A stretch of DNA of 39,469 nt, taken from positions 1,049,446 through 1,088,914 of the forward strand of contig BFEA01000116.1 in assembly GCA_003427395.1 (NCBI GenBank). Direction: 5' to 3'. The stretch is from Chara braunii (lineage: Eukaryota; Streptophyta; Charophyceae; Charales; Characeae). A model generated the notes under the pieces. That model saw only the letters and a list, made by a program, of their open reading frames with translations, was not told the origin of the DNA and ran no database searches. Positions 1 through 9,848 of this stretch are shown in pieces (position 1 is the first letter of the stretch; each line of letters begins with the position of its first letter). The translations under genes were made by a program, and so were the position numbers.

Positions 1-100
1 TAGCAGGAAGCTAGCGAAGTCGTAGTATATATCGTCAAATAGAACTGCCCGGTAAAACCGTAGGCAGAGAGGGAGAAGAGGACAACAAACGAGGGGCTGT

Positions 101-137
101 GACAAACTGTTTCGCCGGAGTTTCACCGACTCATCAT
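101..137 (-). ncRNA. Hammerhead-ribozyme-like core, degenerate copy A
   Basis: Read on the minus strand this has the order of a hammerhead core: ATGATGA (canonical CUGAUGA with C3 changed to A), a 5-bp stem II (GTCGG with CCGGC, one wobble), GAAA, a 3-bp stem III and GTC. The changed C3 should abolish catalysis. See the intact-core copies at 11332-11368 and 22111-22147. Confidence 0.45.
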
Positions 138-162
138 ATATATATGCTGTGTATATATATAT

Positions 163-199
163 ATGATGAGTCGGTGAAACTCCGGCGAAACAGTTTGTC
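163..199 (+). ncRNA. Hammerhead-ribozyme-like core, degenerate copy B
   Basis: This is the mirror image of the copy at 101-137 and carries the same C3-to-A change, because both belong to the palindrome. Stem II, GAAA and the GTC triplet are retained. It is probably catalytically dead. The flanking sequence upstream is only (TA)n. Confidence 0.45.
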
Positions 200-362
200 A
201 CAGCCCCTCGTTTGTTGTCCTCTTCTCCCTCTTTGCCTACGGTTTTACCGGGCAGTTCTGTTTGTGACGATATATATATATATCGTCAAATAGAACTGCC
301 CGGTAAACCGTAGGCAGAGAGGGAGAAGAGGACAACAAACGAGGGGCTGTGACAAACTGTTT

Positions 363-750
363 AATATTGTCACATAACTATGAACTAAAGAGCGCAATTT
401 GCGAAACAAACGGGAAAAATTAAAAATTAAAAAAACAAGACAAACATGAAGGGCACAGTGAAACCATTCATTTTACTCATTCTTCTTTTGACTCCCCTTT
501 CGCCGTGCCTCTCACGTACAAGGCTCTCCACGTTGATGAAGTTGAGCGCGAGCTGCCCCCATCCCCGTGTGCCATAACAGCCCACTTGTATGCTGTGAGA
601 AAGAGGCAGATTGAAGGGGGAGGGGATAAACACATGGAGGAGAGATGGAGAGCAGACAAACAAAGAACGATAAAGGGAAAGTAAGGGAAAGTATGGAGTG
701 TGGAGTGAAGATGAAGGCAAAAGAGGACAAGAAAAGGCTCAAAAATGAGT
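363..750. other. Non-coding flank, no gene seen
   Basis: Purine-rich sequence with overlapping minus-strand open frames of low complexity (Ser, Leu and Pro rich) and no recognisable domain. I see nothing in it apart from its being the target region of the retrotransposon that starts at 756. Confidence 0.6.
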
Positions 751-755
751 CTGTC
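751..755. repeat. Target site duplication, left (CTGTC)
   Basis: CTGTC directly precedes the 5' LTR and is repeated exactly at 9832-9836 directly after the 3' LTR. A 5-bp duplication is the usual signature of Ty3/gypsy integration and fixes both element ends. Confidence 0.93.
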
Positions 756-2078
756 TGTTAGATACTTCGCCTGCAACAGGCTGCATGGGCCATTTTCAGG
801 CCCGTGTCATTTTCAGCCCGAAAGCCTGAAAACAAGGGCCAACAGGCCCTGTGTCGTTTCAGCCTGAAAGCCTGAAAACAAGGGCCTACAGGCCCTGTGT
901 CGTTTCAGCCTAAAACAGGGTCTTTCCGGCCCTGAGTCCTTTCAGCCTGAAACGAAGGGCCATTTTCAGGCCCTCATAAGATCGACCTGCCCTGAAACTC
1001 AGGCACGAGACCAGGGTTTTAGCACAGGCCATTTAGGGCCTGTTTTCAAGACAACCCCTGGTTGAGCTTCAACGCCAGGGCCTGGCACGTTTTGGCATTG
1101 GCAAGAGCAACCTCCTGGACGGGCCAGCACTATATAGGACTGGCCCGCCCTGCAGGCTGCAGGTAGTTCCCAGGTACTTCGAAGGCACTTCACGTGCAGT
1201 TCAGGAGGCAGGAGGTAGTCTTCAGGATTCGGCGGCAGCACTCTGGAAGAGCGCTGCATGAGTAGTAGAAGCGCTAGCAGTAGTCTTCAGCGTTGGGCGC
1301 TAGTAGCGTTAGCAGTAGTCTTCAGCGCTGGGCACCATTAGGAGCTAGAGTAGTACTAGAGAGAGAGAGAGAGATTGGGCGGAGGCCAGGGAGACTTACC
1401 TGCAGCGCCATAGCTCCAACTTCGTCTTCGAGGTACCTGCAGCACGGGGCCATCTTCACAGGTTAGTACCTGGCACATGAGAGAGAAAGAGTTCTTCTTC
1501 TTCCTCTTCTCAGTCCACCATCTCCCTCTCACCCTCTCGCGACCTGACTTCACTGCATCAGCAGACTATGAGAGAGCGGGCTTGGTGACATTTGGATCCC
1601 GACTCGACATTGGACTTCAGACATTTGACAAGGGGTTATCTGGGACTTGTAACGAAGACTTGGTGTTGACGACATTCCCATCTTCCCCCCTTCTTCGTCC
1701 TCTGATCCCCTCCTCTTCGTCTATGTATGGTCTGGACCTGGCGCATTCTTCCTGTGTGTAGCGCCAGCCCCCTTCACACCTTGTGATGAGGATGATGTAT
1801 GTTTGGTCTGTACTGCGACATTGATTGGGTTAGTCATTGGTATTCTAGCATTCTGCTGCACTGTCTTGCACTACGTGAGAGAGGTCAGTCCCGGTCAGGT
1901 CAGGGCATATATCTAAATCTTCCACTGCGCTACAAAGCACCATTTTTGTATGTATCAGGATGTACATTGCTTGTTGAGATTTCAATAGCAGTCTAGCACT
2001 GCATTGTCCATTCAGTCCTTTTCATCACATTGCGGTTCCTCGGTTATATATGTACATCGCCCAACTGGGCATGTAACA
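756..2078 (+). repeat. 5' LTR of the first chromovirus
   Basis: It starts TGTTA and ends GTAACA (the usual TG...CA termini) and aligns along its whole length with 8520-9831. Near its start is a tandem pair of about 54 bp (AGCCTGAAAACAAGGGCC followed by AGGCCCTGTGTCGTTTC). A 35-bp tandem with GCAGTAGTCTTCAGCG lies near 1270-1330. A TATA box is at 1131-1136. Confidence 0.95.
1131..1136 (+). promoter_or_regulatory. TATA box of the 5' LTR promoter
   Basis: TATATA within GCACTATATAGGACTG, sitting between GC-rich GGGCCAG and GGCCCGCC blocks. It is conserved at 8895-8900 in the other LTR. It is the likely RNA polymerase II core promoter, so transcription (U3/R border) would begin roughly 25-35 bp downstream. 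Confidence 0.65.
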
Positions 2079-2080
2079 GT

Positions 2081-2096
2081 TGGCATCGGAACACCG
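2081..2096 (+). other. Primer binding site, initiator-Met-tRNA type
   Basis: TGGCATCGGAACACCG begins two bases after the 5' LTR. Of the first 12 bases, 9 match the plant initiator-methionine primer site TGGTATCAGAGC. The second retroelement here has a better version (TGGTATCGGAGC), which supports the reading. Confidence 0.7.
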
Positions 2097-2817
2097 CACG
2101 TGAATCAGGACAACCTGATCTGACACGTGTGCAGGGACTAAGTAGCTGATTAGTCTTGATTGATTGATTAGAGCACACTAGTTAGCCCCCCAAATCCCGA
2201 TTTTGACCTCACTGCCGAAAATCGAAATTTTTTTCTTTTCTTGGATTTTGTTTTCCCCCTATTTCTGTTGTGGAAAATTGCAATAGCGCAACACCTGAAA
2301 TTTCTGTTTTCGTTTTTCTTCTGAAATGTCAAAATTTTGTTGTTGGAAATCCGGAATATCTCTTTTCCGAAAATTTCGATTTCCTTTTGCAATTTCCCGT
2401 TATTTGGAAATCCGAAATATGTTTTTTTTCGAAATTCGTTTATTTGAAAATGGTACGGGAATCCCTCTTGCAGTTATCATTTTCCAAACTGCACGGACTC
2501 TCATCTGAGCAATTCCGAATATTTTGTTTATTTTTTTGGGAATTCTTTATCAGAAAATCATTTGCAGTCTGAAAGTTCGAAATTTTTCTCATTGGTAATT
2601 TCGCACTTCAAGGGGGATTGGGAGACCTACTGAACTTGCAAAATTCGGGGGTTTTATTAATTTCTCGAAACTTTTTTCTCTGCAAAAGTTCAAACTTTTC
2701 TTTTGATTAGTGGCTCCTTATCTGTGCGATTTATCCCACCCACCCCTCCCACCTATGTTATTGCCCCCTCTGGTCTTATCTTCTCTATCGATCTCCGGGT
2801 ACCCCCTGCGGCGGTTG
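2097..2817 (+). other. AT-rich untranslated leader
   Basis: Sequence between primer site and gag, strongly A/T-rich with many TTTC and GAAAT words (2200-2700). I see no gene. The short Phe-rich open frames here are composition artefacts. Confidence 0.6.
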
Positions 2818-3003
2818 CCACGTCAGCAGACCATGTCAGCAGGCCACATCAGCAGGCCACGTTAGCAGATCATGTCAGCAGGCCACGTCACCAGGCCACG
2901 TCAGCAGGCCACGTCAGCTGGCCACGTCAGCAGGCCACGTCAGCAGGCCACATCACCAGGCCACGGCAGGACACGTCAGCAGCAGGGAGTGCCATGTCAG
3001 CAG
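2818..3003 (+). repeat. 13-bp minisatellite built on CCACGTCAGCAGG
   Basis: About 14 units at mostly 13-bp spacing just ahead of gag. Six units hold an exact CCACGTCA; the others differ by single transitions (CCATGTCA, CCACATCA, CCACGTTA). CCACGTCA is the reverse complement of TGACGTGG, the bZIP-bound unfolded-protein-response element. The same word is enriched in the leader and LTR of the second retroelement (31.7-32.1 and 38.8-39.3 kb). Confidence 0.85.
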
Positions 3004-3019
3004 GCCCCCGGCCTGGTCT

Positions 3020-4566
3020 ATGCTCACGCGCTCGCAAACAGCCGTCATGGACCAGAAGTCCGAGGAAACGGACGAGGCCCATCAGGCCCGGATGCTGCTT
3101 CTGATTACCGAAGCCAAGCAACGGTCGGATGCAGTAGCAGCCGCAGCAAAGAAGGAGGAGGACGCCGAGAAGGCACGTCTGTTGGCAATCGAACAGCAGC
3201 GCCAGCAAGACGAGGCAGCAGCAAAGGCTGCCGATGAGGAACGAATTCGACGACACAAGAAGATATTCAACGGAGAGCGAGCTTTGCTCACAATGGCAGC
3301 GGACTGGCGGGCCGACGCCGAGAATCGGAAGATGGAAGAGAGTGAAAACAACATCGCTCTACTCCTCTCCCATTTGACGGATCTCCTGGCCACGTGCATT
3401 GCACAACATTAGGACATCCACAACCTCAACCACGCGATTCAGACGCACAATGAGGTATTTAACCAAGTCAACAGCCGCCTCCAGCAGCTGGAGCAACGAC
3501 CCATCGCCGCCCCCGATGCCAGCTCCTCCAACACCTCCAATCGCCTCAATGCATGGAGATCGACGTCGAAGCCCTCAAGGACGACACGCAGCTACAGCAA
3601 ACCGCCACGCAACAACTGGAGCAGCGGATATGTGCTGCCGCCGCCAACCCAAGTTCGGCACCACGTGCAACGACTCCAAGGTTCGATGATCAGGAGATCT
3701 TCTGCGATTCGACGAAGACGGACCCGATTCCGTGGTTCCGCAAGTTCGAGCTCAAGTTGCAGCAACACCACCTCAGCGAGGACAAACATCACGCATACTT
3801 GTGCTCTCGATCGGGGGGTGCGTGCCACGCATGGCTGGACAATCTCTTGTCCAAGTACGGAGTGGTAGCTGCCGACTTGTACACCAAGATCAACTGGGAT
3901 GATCTAAAGGCCACGTGGCATAAGCGGTTCCAAGTCGAGCCGCCGAAGATCAAGGCAATGGACAAGTTGATGACCTTCGAACAAGGCACACTGCCGAGTG
4001 TTGACTGGATTGTCGAGTACCAACGCTTGACATCCGTCCCAGACATTCAAATGGGCTTCAAGGCCGTCAAACACTACTTCATCTCGAGGTCGTGTCCGGC
4101 GTTGGGCAACGCCTTGACTCACGTCGAGGACACCCTGACGACAACGGCGGAGCTCTTCGACAAGGCCGCGCAGATCATTGTCACGAACAAGGAGGCCAAG
4201 AACCTCCACCGTTCGTCTGCGGCAGGCCCGAGCAGAGATCAGCATCGGCCGAAAGTGGCCGTGGTCGCGGCGGCAACGTCAACTGACCAATCTAGCGAGG
4301 CCGTGTCTGCCAATGAAGGGGACAGACTCGCAGCCGACCAGGATGGTGGCCGCTCTGGCAAAGGCCGAGGACGTGGCAAGACGAAGACAAACACCGCATC
4401 TACCCCCGGGCCCAGCACAGCAACTCCAGCCCCATGATCCCACTACGGTCTCTCCGAGCAGGCATACAAGGCACGCACGAGATTCCGCTATTGTCTGTGG
4501 TGTAACAGCAATCTCCACGAGACAGTGGGCTGCCCGTCGAAAGGCAAAGGCAAATCGGGAAACTGA
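3020..4566 (+). pseudogene. gag: gag polyprotein, broken
   Basis: Gag packages element RNA in cytoplasmic virus-like particles. The first ATG (3020) opens a basic, Ala/Glu/Lys-rich coiled-coil region. This frame meets TAG at 3410-3412 but stays open and coiled-coil-like beyond it, then shifts by one base near 3550 into the frame starting MEIDVEAL at 3553. That frame holds the retrotransposon gag domain (WFRKFELKLQ through NWDDLKATWHKRF, about residues 55-120). It is cut by TGA at 4435-4437, and the same frame then continues into a CCHC zinc knuckle, CLWCNSNLHETVGC (4492-4533), before a TGA at 4564-4566. The knuckle lies beyond the stop, so the reading as one former gene is firm although translation today would end early. 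Confidence 0.85.
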
Positions 4567-4651
4567 GCATCGTCGGGGAGTAAGTCAACGACACTCTCGA
4601 CGCCTTCGAAACCGGTCGCTTCGCGGGTGACCGCCCTTCGTTCCGAGGCAC

Positions 4652-5626
4652 ATGCAGAAGTCGATTGTCCTCCTCTTCTATATTGTTATGACTTTGCTGC
4701 CCGACTCGTTCCTACGCTGGGTACTCATGCTCAAGGACAAGACGTGCGTGCGGCATCTCCTCCGTTCGGTAGCAGCGACTTTGGACCCGCTCACGTCCGA
4801 GGATTTCGCATGGTTTCCTCTCCCGACCACGGGCCGCTTGCCTGGACCGCAATGCGCAGCATTATGCACTCATCTTCACACGTCTCTATCCTTCTATGCA
4901 CCACCAACTTCGCCGACGGATGACGAAGCTGCGGTGGGGGACATCCTTGCGCATGTTACCAAGGTGGCCTGCGAGTTTCGCAAGCAGCGGTACGATGACA
5001 ACAATGCACCACTCCTTTATGTCCGCATCCAAGTTGGGCAAGCGTTCTGCAACGCTTTGCTGGATAGCGGCGCGTCTCGCAATTTCATGAGCCAAGCCTT
5101 TATGCAAAGGGCTGGCCTTGGCGCACAACTTTGGAGGAAGGCAAACCCGACGGCGATCAAGTTGGCGGACGGAAGGACGCAGCAACTTATCCACCACTAC
5201 ATCGAGGCTGTACCGGTGTATTTCGCACCTCATGCATGCGAACCGGTGACGTTCAACATTTTGGACATGGACTTCGACATTATTTTGGGAATGCCTTGGC
5301 TTGCAAGTGCGGATCACACGGTCAACTTCCACCGGCGCACTCTTACCGTTCGGGACGCCTTCAGCGCCGAAGTGTCGTGTACTATTCCTCTTTCGCACCC
5401 TTCGATTCGGTGCCAAGTGGTAACGGCAAAGTCATTCCGGGCTACTTGTGCTTACGAGCAGCCCGACGAAATCGGCCTATGTTTCCTACGGACCATCGTG
5501 GTAGCCGACTCGTCACCCACGGACTTGTCTTCGGACCCCCGTGTGATGAGGTTGCTTGACGAGTTCGTCGACATCTTCGAGTCACCAACCGGTGTGGTGC
5601 CGGATCGGCCGCTCTCTCATTGTTGA
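4652..5626 (+). pseudogene. pol: Retropepsin-like aspartic protease domain of pol
   Basis: Aspartic protease that would mature the polyprotein. The catalytic motif ALLDSGASRNF lies near residue 138 of this frame (Asp codon at 5063), and the second conserved block is FDIILGMPWL about 75 residues later; both are typical of Ty3/gypsy proteases. The first about 110 residues are linker and their start is arbitrary. The C-terminal part ([18 protein letters not shown]) is the usual entry into RT, but the frame ends at TGA 5624-5626 and the sequence goes on one frame over. Confidence 0.88.
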
Positions 5627-6300
5627 GGCCGGTGTCGTGTCGTCAAAAGGCTGCATTTACTTCATGAGCGAGGAGGAGCTTACGGTCCTCCGCGCGCAAC
5701 TCGATGACTTGTTGGACAAGGGCTGGATCCGCCCTAGTAGCTCTCCATATGGAGCACCTGTTCTCTTCGTCAGAAAAAGAACAAACATCTACAATTGTCC
5801 ATCGACTACCGCAAGCTCAACGCGCAAACCGTCAAGAATGCGGGGCCTCTACCTCGTATCGACAATCTTCTTGAGCGATTGGGTGGCGCGCAATATTTTT
5901 CTAAGTTGGATTTGAGGTCGGGATATCATCAGATTTTGATCCGGCCGAACGATCGCTACAAATCTGCGTTCAAGACGCGGTACGGGCATTTTGAGTGGAT
6001 TGTCATGCCTTTTGGCCTCACCAACGCCCCGGCGACCTTTCAAGCGACAATGACCAACGAGTTTCGTGCAATGTTGGACCGGTTCGTGCCGGTCTACTTA
6101 GATGACATCCTCGTCTATAGTCGGACATTGGTAGATCATCTTGAGCACCTTCGACGAGTGTTGGAGACGCTCTTCGACGAGTGTTGGAGACGCTCCGCCA
6201 CGCCAAGTACAAAGCCAACCGCGACAAGTGCGAATTTGTTCGGCAAGAGCTGGAATACTTGGGCCATTTTGTCACACCTGAGGGCATCAGTACGTTGCCG
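5619..6300 (+). pseudogene. pol: Reverse transcriptase domain of pol, three frames
   Basis: RNA-dependent DNA polymerase. The N-terminal part ([33 protein letters not shown]) is in one frame. At about 5777 one base appears lost and the frame changes. The new frame holds [33 protein letters not shown], the VMPFGLTNAPATFQ block and the catalytic VYLDDILVYS (Asp pair at 6101-6106). A 23-bp tandem duplication at 6150-6195 then moves the rest (CEFVRQELEYLGHFV) to the third frame. All core catalytic motifs are present, but not in one frame. Confidence 0.93.
6150..6195 (+). repeat. 23-bp tandem duplication that shifts the RT frame
   Basis: Positions 6150-6172 and 6173-6195 are identical. Twenty-three is not a multiple of three, and the frame change it predicts is exactly the one seen between the YLDD block and the downstream thumb/RNase H region. 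This looks like replication slippage after or during insertion. Confidence 0.93.
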
Positions 6301-6930
6301 AACAAGATTCAGGCCATCCCGAAGTGGCCGGAGCACCGGAACGTCACGGATCTCCGTTCGTTCCTTGGCCTTGCCGGCTACCAACATTTCATCAAGGGAT
6401 ACTTTAAGATCGCGACCCACTTGACCAAGCTTCAATGCGAGGACTGGCCGTTTGACTTCGAAGAGGATGCGTGGGAATCATTTTTGGCTCTCAAAGTCGC
6501 GCTATTATCTGCAGAGGTCTTGCGCATATACGACCCGCTATTGCCAACGCGCGTCACTACGGATGTGTTCGGCTATGGCATTGGTGTCGCCCTCGAACAA
6601 CACGATGGCGTGGACTGACACCCGGCTGAGTACTTCAGCAAGAAAGTGCCCATCGTGCACTCCATTGATGATGCACGCAAGAAGGAGCTCCTAGCCCTCA
6701 TCCACGTGCTCAAGCGGTGGCGGCACTTCCTCCTTGGTCGAAGTCAATTCCGATGGGTAACGGACAACAATCCGTTGGTCTTCTACAAGGCCCAAGACAC
6801 CGTCAATAGTACCGTCGCCCGTTGGATGACTTTCATCGACCAATTCAACTTCTTTCCCGATCGCATTCCCGGGAAGTCTAATCATTTTGTGGATGCTCTT
6901 TCACGGCGTCCAGATCATTGTACCGCAGTC
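6301..6930 (+). pseudogene. pol: RNase H domain of pol, one nonsense codon
   Basis: Degrades RNA in the RNA-DNA hybrid during reverse transcription. It is preceded by the RT connection (SFLGLAGYQHFIKGY). The first catalytic Asp region reads TTDVFGYGIGVAL, then TGA (6616-6618) stands where related elements usually have Trp before HPAEYFSKK. The same frame continues with RKKELLALIHVLKRWRHFL, FRWVTDNNPL and IPGKSNHFVDALSRRP, the standard RNase H ending of gypsy elements. Confidence 0.9.
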
Positions 6931-8079
6931 TATTCGACATTCGAGATCGACGACGATTTACGAGACAGTTTCATCCGCGGCTACCAAGCCGACCCCGAGT
7001 TTCGCAACAAGTACTCGAAGTGCTCCTCTCCTAGTCCGACGCCTTCTCACTACCCGATCCAAGAGGGGTACTTGCTTGTCCACTCGCGGGGGAAGGACCT
7101 TCTTTGCGTACCGAGTGACTCTCACTTGCGTACACGGCTTCTTGGCGAGTTCCGTGATGCTCCCGCCAGCGGACACTTTGGAGTCAATCGCACGATTGGT
7201 CGACTTCGCGAGTGATTTTGGTGGCCCGGCCTTCTCGATGACGTCACACGCTATTGCGAGTCATGCGAGGTTTGTCGACGCTGCAAATCCCGCAACCATC
7301 GCCCGTACGGCGAGTTGCGACCATTACCAGTCCCCTTGCGCCGAAAGGGAAGCGATTGCCATGGACATTACCGACCCGTTCCCCAAGCACAAGACCAGTG
7401 TGGATGGGATTCTCACAGTGGTCGACCGACTCACCAAGTTCGCCATGTTTTTGCATTGCCGCTATTATGAGAAGGCACCGGAGTTGGTCGAGGTTCTTTA
7501 TGCCGGTTGGATTGAACCAGGGGTTACCCCAAGGAAATCGTCTACGACCGCGCCACTCGATTCATGTCCGATTTTTGGTTGGCGCTCATCAAACGATGGG
7601 GCTCATCTCTCAAGCCAAGTTCGGCTCGCCACCCCCAAACCGATGGCCAAACGGAGAGGGCGCATCAGACCACACAGGTTCTCCTTCGCACTCTCATACG
7701 TCCCGACCAAAAGGATTGGGGTGAGCGGCTGCCAGATGTCGAGTTGGCATACAACTCGTCCATCCACTCGGCTATCGGGATGTCGCCCTTCGATTTCGAG
7801 CACGGTTCGCCGGTCACTTCTTCGTTGGACACAATCATTCCACGAATGGCTGAGAGAGACGACCATCTTCTTTTCTTGCGTCGGATGCAAGAGTTACTTG
7901 TCAAGGCACGCGACCAGATGGCTAAGACGCAGCAACCCATGAGCTAACAGGCCAATCGCCAGCGTCTTCCTTGCCCATTTCGCGTCGGTGATCTCGTTTG
8001 GGTTTTTGCCGCGGAATTCAGCCTTGAATAAGATATCTCTCACAAGCTCCTCCCGAAATGGATGGGGCCCTAGCCGATC
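6931..8079 (+). pseudogene. pol: Integrase of pol, broken
   Basis: Inserts the cDNA into the host genome. The HHCC zinc-binding region starts near GHFGVNRTIGRLRE and runs past TGA 7213-7215 into FWWPGL and CESCEVC in the same frame. The frame then changes (about 7345) for the first catalytic Asp (AMDITDPFPKHK) and TVVDRLTKFAMF, and changes back near 7518 for the second Asp (IVYDRATRFMSDFW) and the Glu (HPQTDGQTERAHQT). The rest reads PDVELAYNSSIHSAIGMSPF, then stops at 7945, 8029 and 8071 interrupt the C-terminal GDLVWV region. All three DDE residues can be seen. Confidence 0.9.
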
Positions 8080-8508
8080 GTGGCACCCGCTGGGGATGCA
8101 CCCGAAGGACCTTCTTTGACCATTCAAGTGCTCGCCCACTTGCCCGTCTACCCGGTCTTTCATTGCTCCAAGTTGGCCCTTTACACGCCAACGGAACATG
8201 ACGATTTTCCCGGGCGACGATCGCAAGACCCACCATCCATGGACGGTTTTCAAGAGGTCGGCGACATCATCTCCCAGCGACGCTACGGCAACAGGCCAAC
8301 CGAGTACTTGGTACACTTTGCGTACTGCACTCACAAAGTTGACCTTTGGTCGACCCGTGTGGAACTCCAAGCAACAGCTCCATATGTTCTCGCACGCTAC
8401 GAACGCAAGATGCAAGGCAAGTCGGTATCTTCGGCTCCACGTCGCATCCACGTCCAGGTTCCACCTTCAGATCGTCAGCTTCGCCCTCAACCCGGCTTGA
8501 CTTCATAA
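8080..8508 (+). pseudogene. pol: Integrase tail with chromodomain
   Basis: Open in the same frame as the integrase core after its last stop. It starts with the tail of the DNA-binding region (PVYPVFHCSKLALYTP). A chromodomain follows at about residues 50-95, with FQEVGDIISQRRYGNRPTEY, LVHFAYCTH and a terminal helix (ELQATAPYVLARYER). Chromodomains of chromoviruses bind histone marks and bias insertion. The aromatic cage is only partly evident (LW is kept, the first aromatic is F). The TAA at 8506-8508 overlaps the polypurine tract. Confidence 0.8.
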
Positions 8509-8518
8509 GGAGGGGGGA
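8507..8518 (+). other. Polypurine tract
   Basis: AAGGAGGGGGGA lies one base before the 3' LTR (8520). It is the primer site for plus-strand DNA synthesis. Its position confirms the LTR start. Confidence 0.9.
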
Positions 8519-8519
8519 T

Positions 8520-9831
8520 TGTTACATGCTGCGCCTGCAACAGGCTGCACAGCCCATTTTCAGGCCTGTGTCGTTTTCAGCCTGAAAGCCTGAAAACAAG
8601 GGCCTATAGGCCCTGTGTCGTTTCAGCCTGAAAGCCTGAAAACAAGGGCCTACAGGCCCTGTGTCGTTTCAGCCTAAAACAGGGTCTTTCCGGCCTTGAG
8701 TCTTCTCAGCCTGAAACGGAGGGCCATTTTCAGGCCCTCAAAAGATCGACCTGCCCTGAAACTCAGGCACCAGACCAGGGTTTTAGCACAGGCCATTTTG
8801 GGCCTGTTTTCAAGACAACCCTTGGTTGAGCTTCAACGCCAGCGTCTGGCACGTTTTGGCCTTGGCAAGAGCAGCCTCCTGGACGGGCCAGCACTATATA
8901 GGACTGACCCGCCCTGCAGGCTGCAGGTAGTTCCTAGGTACTTCCCAGGCACTTCACGTGCAGTTCAGGAGGCAGGAGGTAGTCTTCAGGATTCGGCAGC
9001 AACACTTCGGAGGAGCGCTGCAGGAGTAGTAGTAGCGCTAGCAGTAGTCTTCAGCGCTGGGCGCTAGTAGCGTTAGCAGCAGTCTTCAGCGCTGGGCGCG
9101 ATTAGGAGCTAGAGTAGTACTAGAGAGAGAGAGAGAGATTGGGCGGAGGCCAGGGAGACTTACCTGCAGCACCATAGCTCCAACTTCATCTTCGAGGTAC
9201 CTGCAGCACAGCGCCATCTTCACAGGTTAGTACCTGGCACATTAGAGAGGGAGAGTTCTTCTTCCTCTTCTCAGTCCACCATCTCCCTCTCACCCTCTCG
9301 CGACCTGACTTCACTGCATCAGCGGACTATGAGAGAGTGGGCTTGGTGACATTTGGATCCAGACTCGACATTGGACTTCAGACATTTGACGAGGGGTTAT
9401 CTGGGACTTGTAACGAAGACTTGGTGTTGACGACATTCCCATCCTCCCCCCTTCTTCTTCGTCTGATCTACTCCTCTTCGTCTGTGTATGGTCTGGACCT
9501 GGTGCATTCTTCCTGTGTGTAGCGCCAGGGCCCTTCACACCTTGTGACGAGGATGATGCATGTTTGGTCTGTAGTGCGACATTGATTGGGCTAGTCATTG
9601 GTATTCTAGCATTCTGCTGCGCTGTCTTGCACTACGTGAGAGAGGTCAGTAACGGTCAGGTCAGGGCTTATATTTAAGTCTTCCACTGCGCTACAAAGCA
9701 CCAGTTTTGTATGTACGAGGATGTACACTGCTTGTTGAGATTTCACTAGCACTGCATTGTCCATTAAGTCCTTTTCATCACATTGCGGATCGTCGGTTAT
9801 ATATGTGCATCGCCCAACTGGGCATGTAGCA
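8520..9831 (+). repeat. 3' LTR of the first chromovirus
   Basis: TGTTA...TAGCA, 1,312 bp against 1,323 bp for the 5' copy. It shares the tandem blocks, the TATA box (8895-8900) and the CT/GA-rich stretch near 9122-9140. Single-base and small-indel differences from the 5' LTR are scattered throughout. Confidence 0.95.
8895..8900 (+). promoter_or_regulatory. TATA box of the 3' LTR
   Basis: Same context as the 5' LTR copy (GCACTATATAGGACTG). It could drive read-out transcription into the flank at 9832 onward. Confidence 0.55.
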
Positions 9832-9836
9832 CTGTC
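9832..9836. repeat. Target site duplication, right (CTGTC)
   Basis: Exact copy of 751-755, immediately after the terminal CA of the 3' LTR. Confidence 0.93.
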
Positions 9837-9848
9837 CTTGACGACATA

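Larger units (their letters stand above)
26..362. repeat. Three copies of a TA-embedded small repeat, two forming a palindrome
   Basis: Copy A (about 26-148) and copy B (about 149-275, inverted) form a near-perfect palindrome with arms of about 110 bp around an AT-rich centre. Copy C (281-362) is again in the orientation of A and stops inside the ribozyme-like part. Each copy begins in a (TA)n tract with TATATCGTCA and runs through GAACTGCCCGGTAAA, a GAGA-rich stretch and GAGGGGCTGTGACAAACTG. A and B share private variants (four As in GGTAAAACC, and GCCGGAG) that C and the later copies lack, so B probably arose from A by inverted duplication. The family recurs near 11.3, 11.5 and 22.0 kb. Its class is not known to me; a non-autonomous element is inferred. 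Confidence 0.85.
756..9831 (+). mobile_element. Complete but mutated Ty3/gypsy chromovirus-type LTR retrotransposon
   Basis: This 9,076-bp element has every structural part in order: 5' LTR, primer binding site, leader, gag, protease, RT, RNase H, integrase, chromodomain, polypurine tract and 3' LTR, flanked by the 5-bp duplication CTGTC. The order RT then integrase places it in Ty3/gypsy (Metaviridae), and the C-terminal chromodomain is the hallmark of chromoviruses. It cannot make its full products as read. I find in-frame stops at 3410, 4435, 6616, 7213, 7945, 8029 and 8071, and frame changes near 3550, 5620, 5777, 6150-6195, 7345 and 7518. The first about 236 bp of the two LTRs differ at about 16 positions by eye (roughly 7 per cent), so the insertion is not recent. 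Confidence 0.96.

Noticed and set aside
2818-3003. CRISPR array (regular short repeats)
   Set aside because: The 13-bp units are contiguous with no spacers and lie in a eukaryotic retroelement leader.
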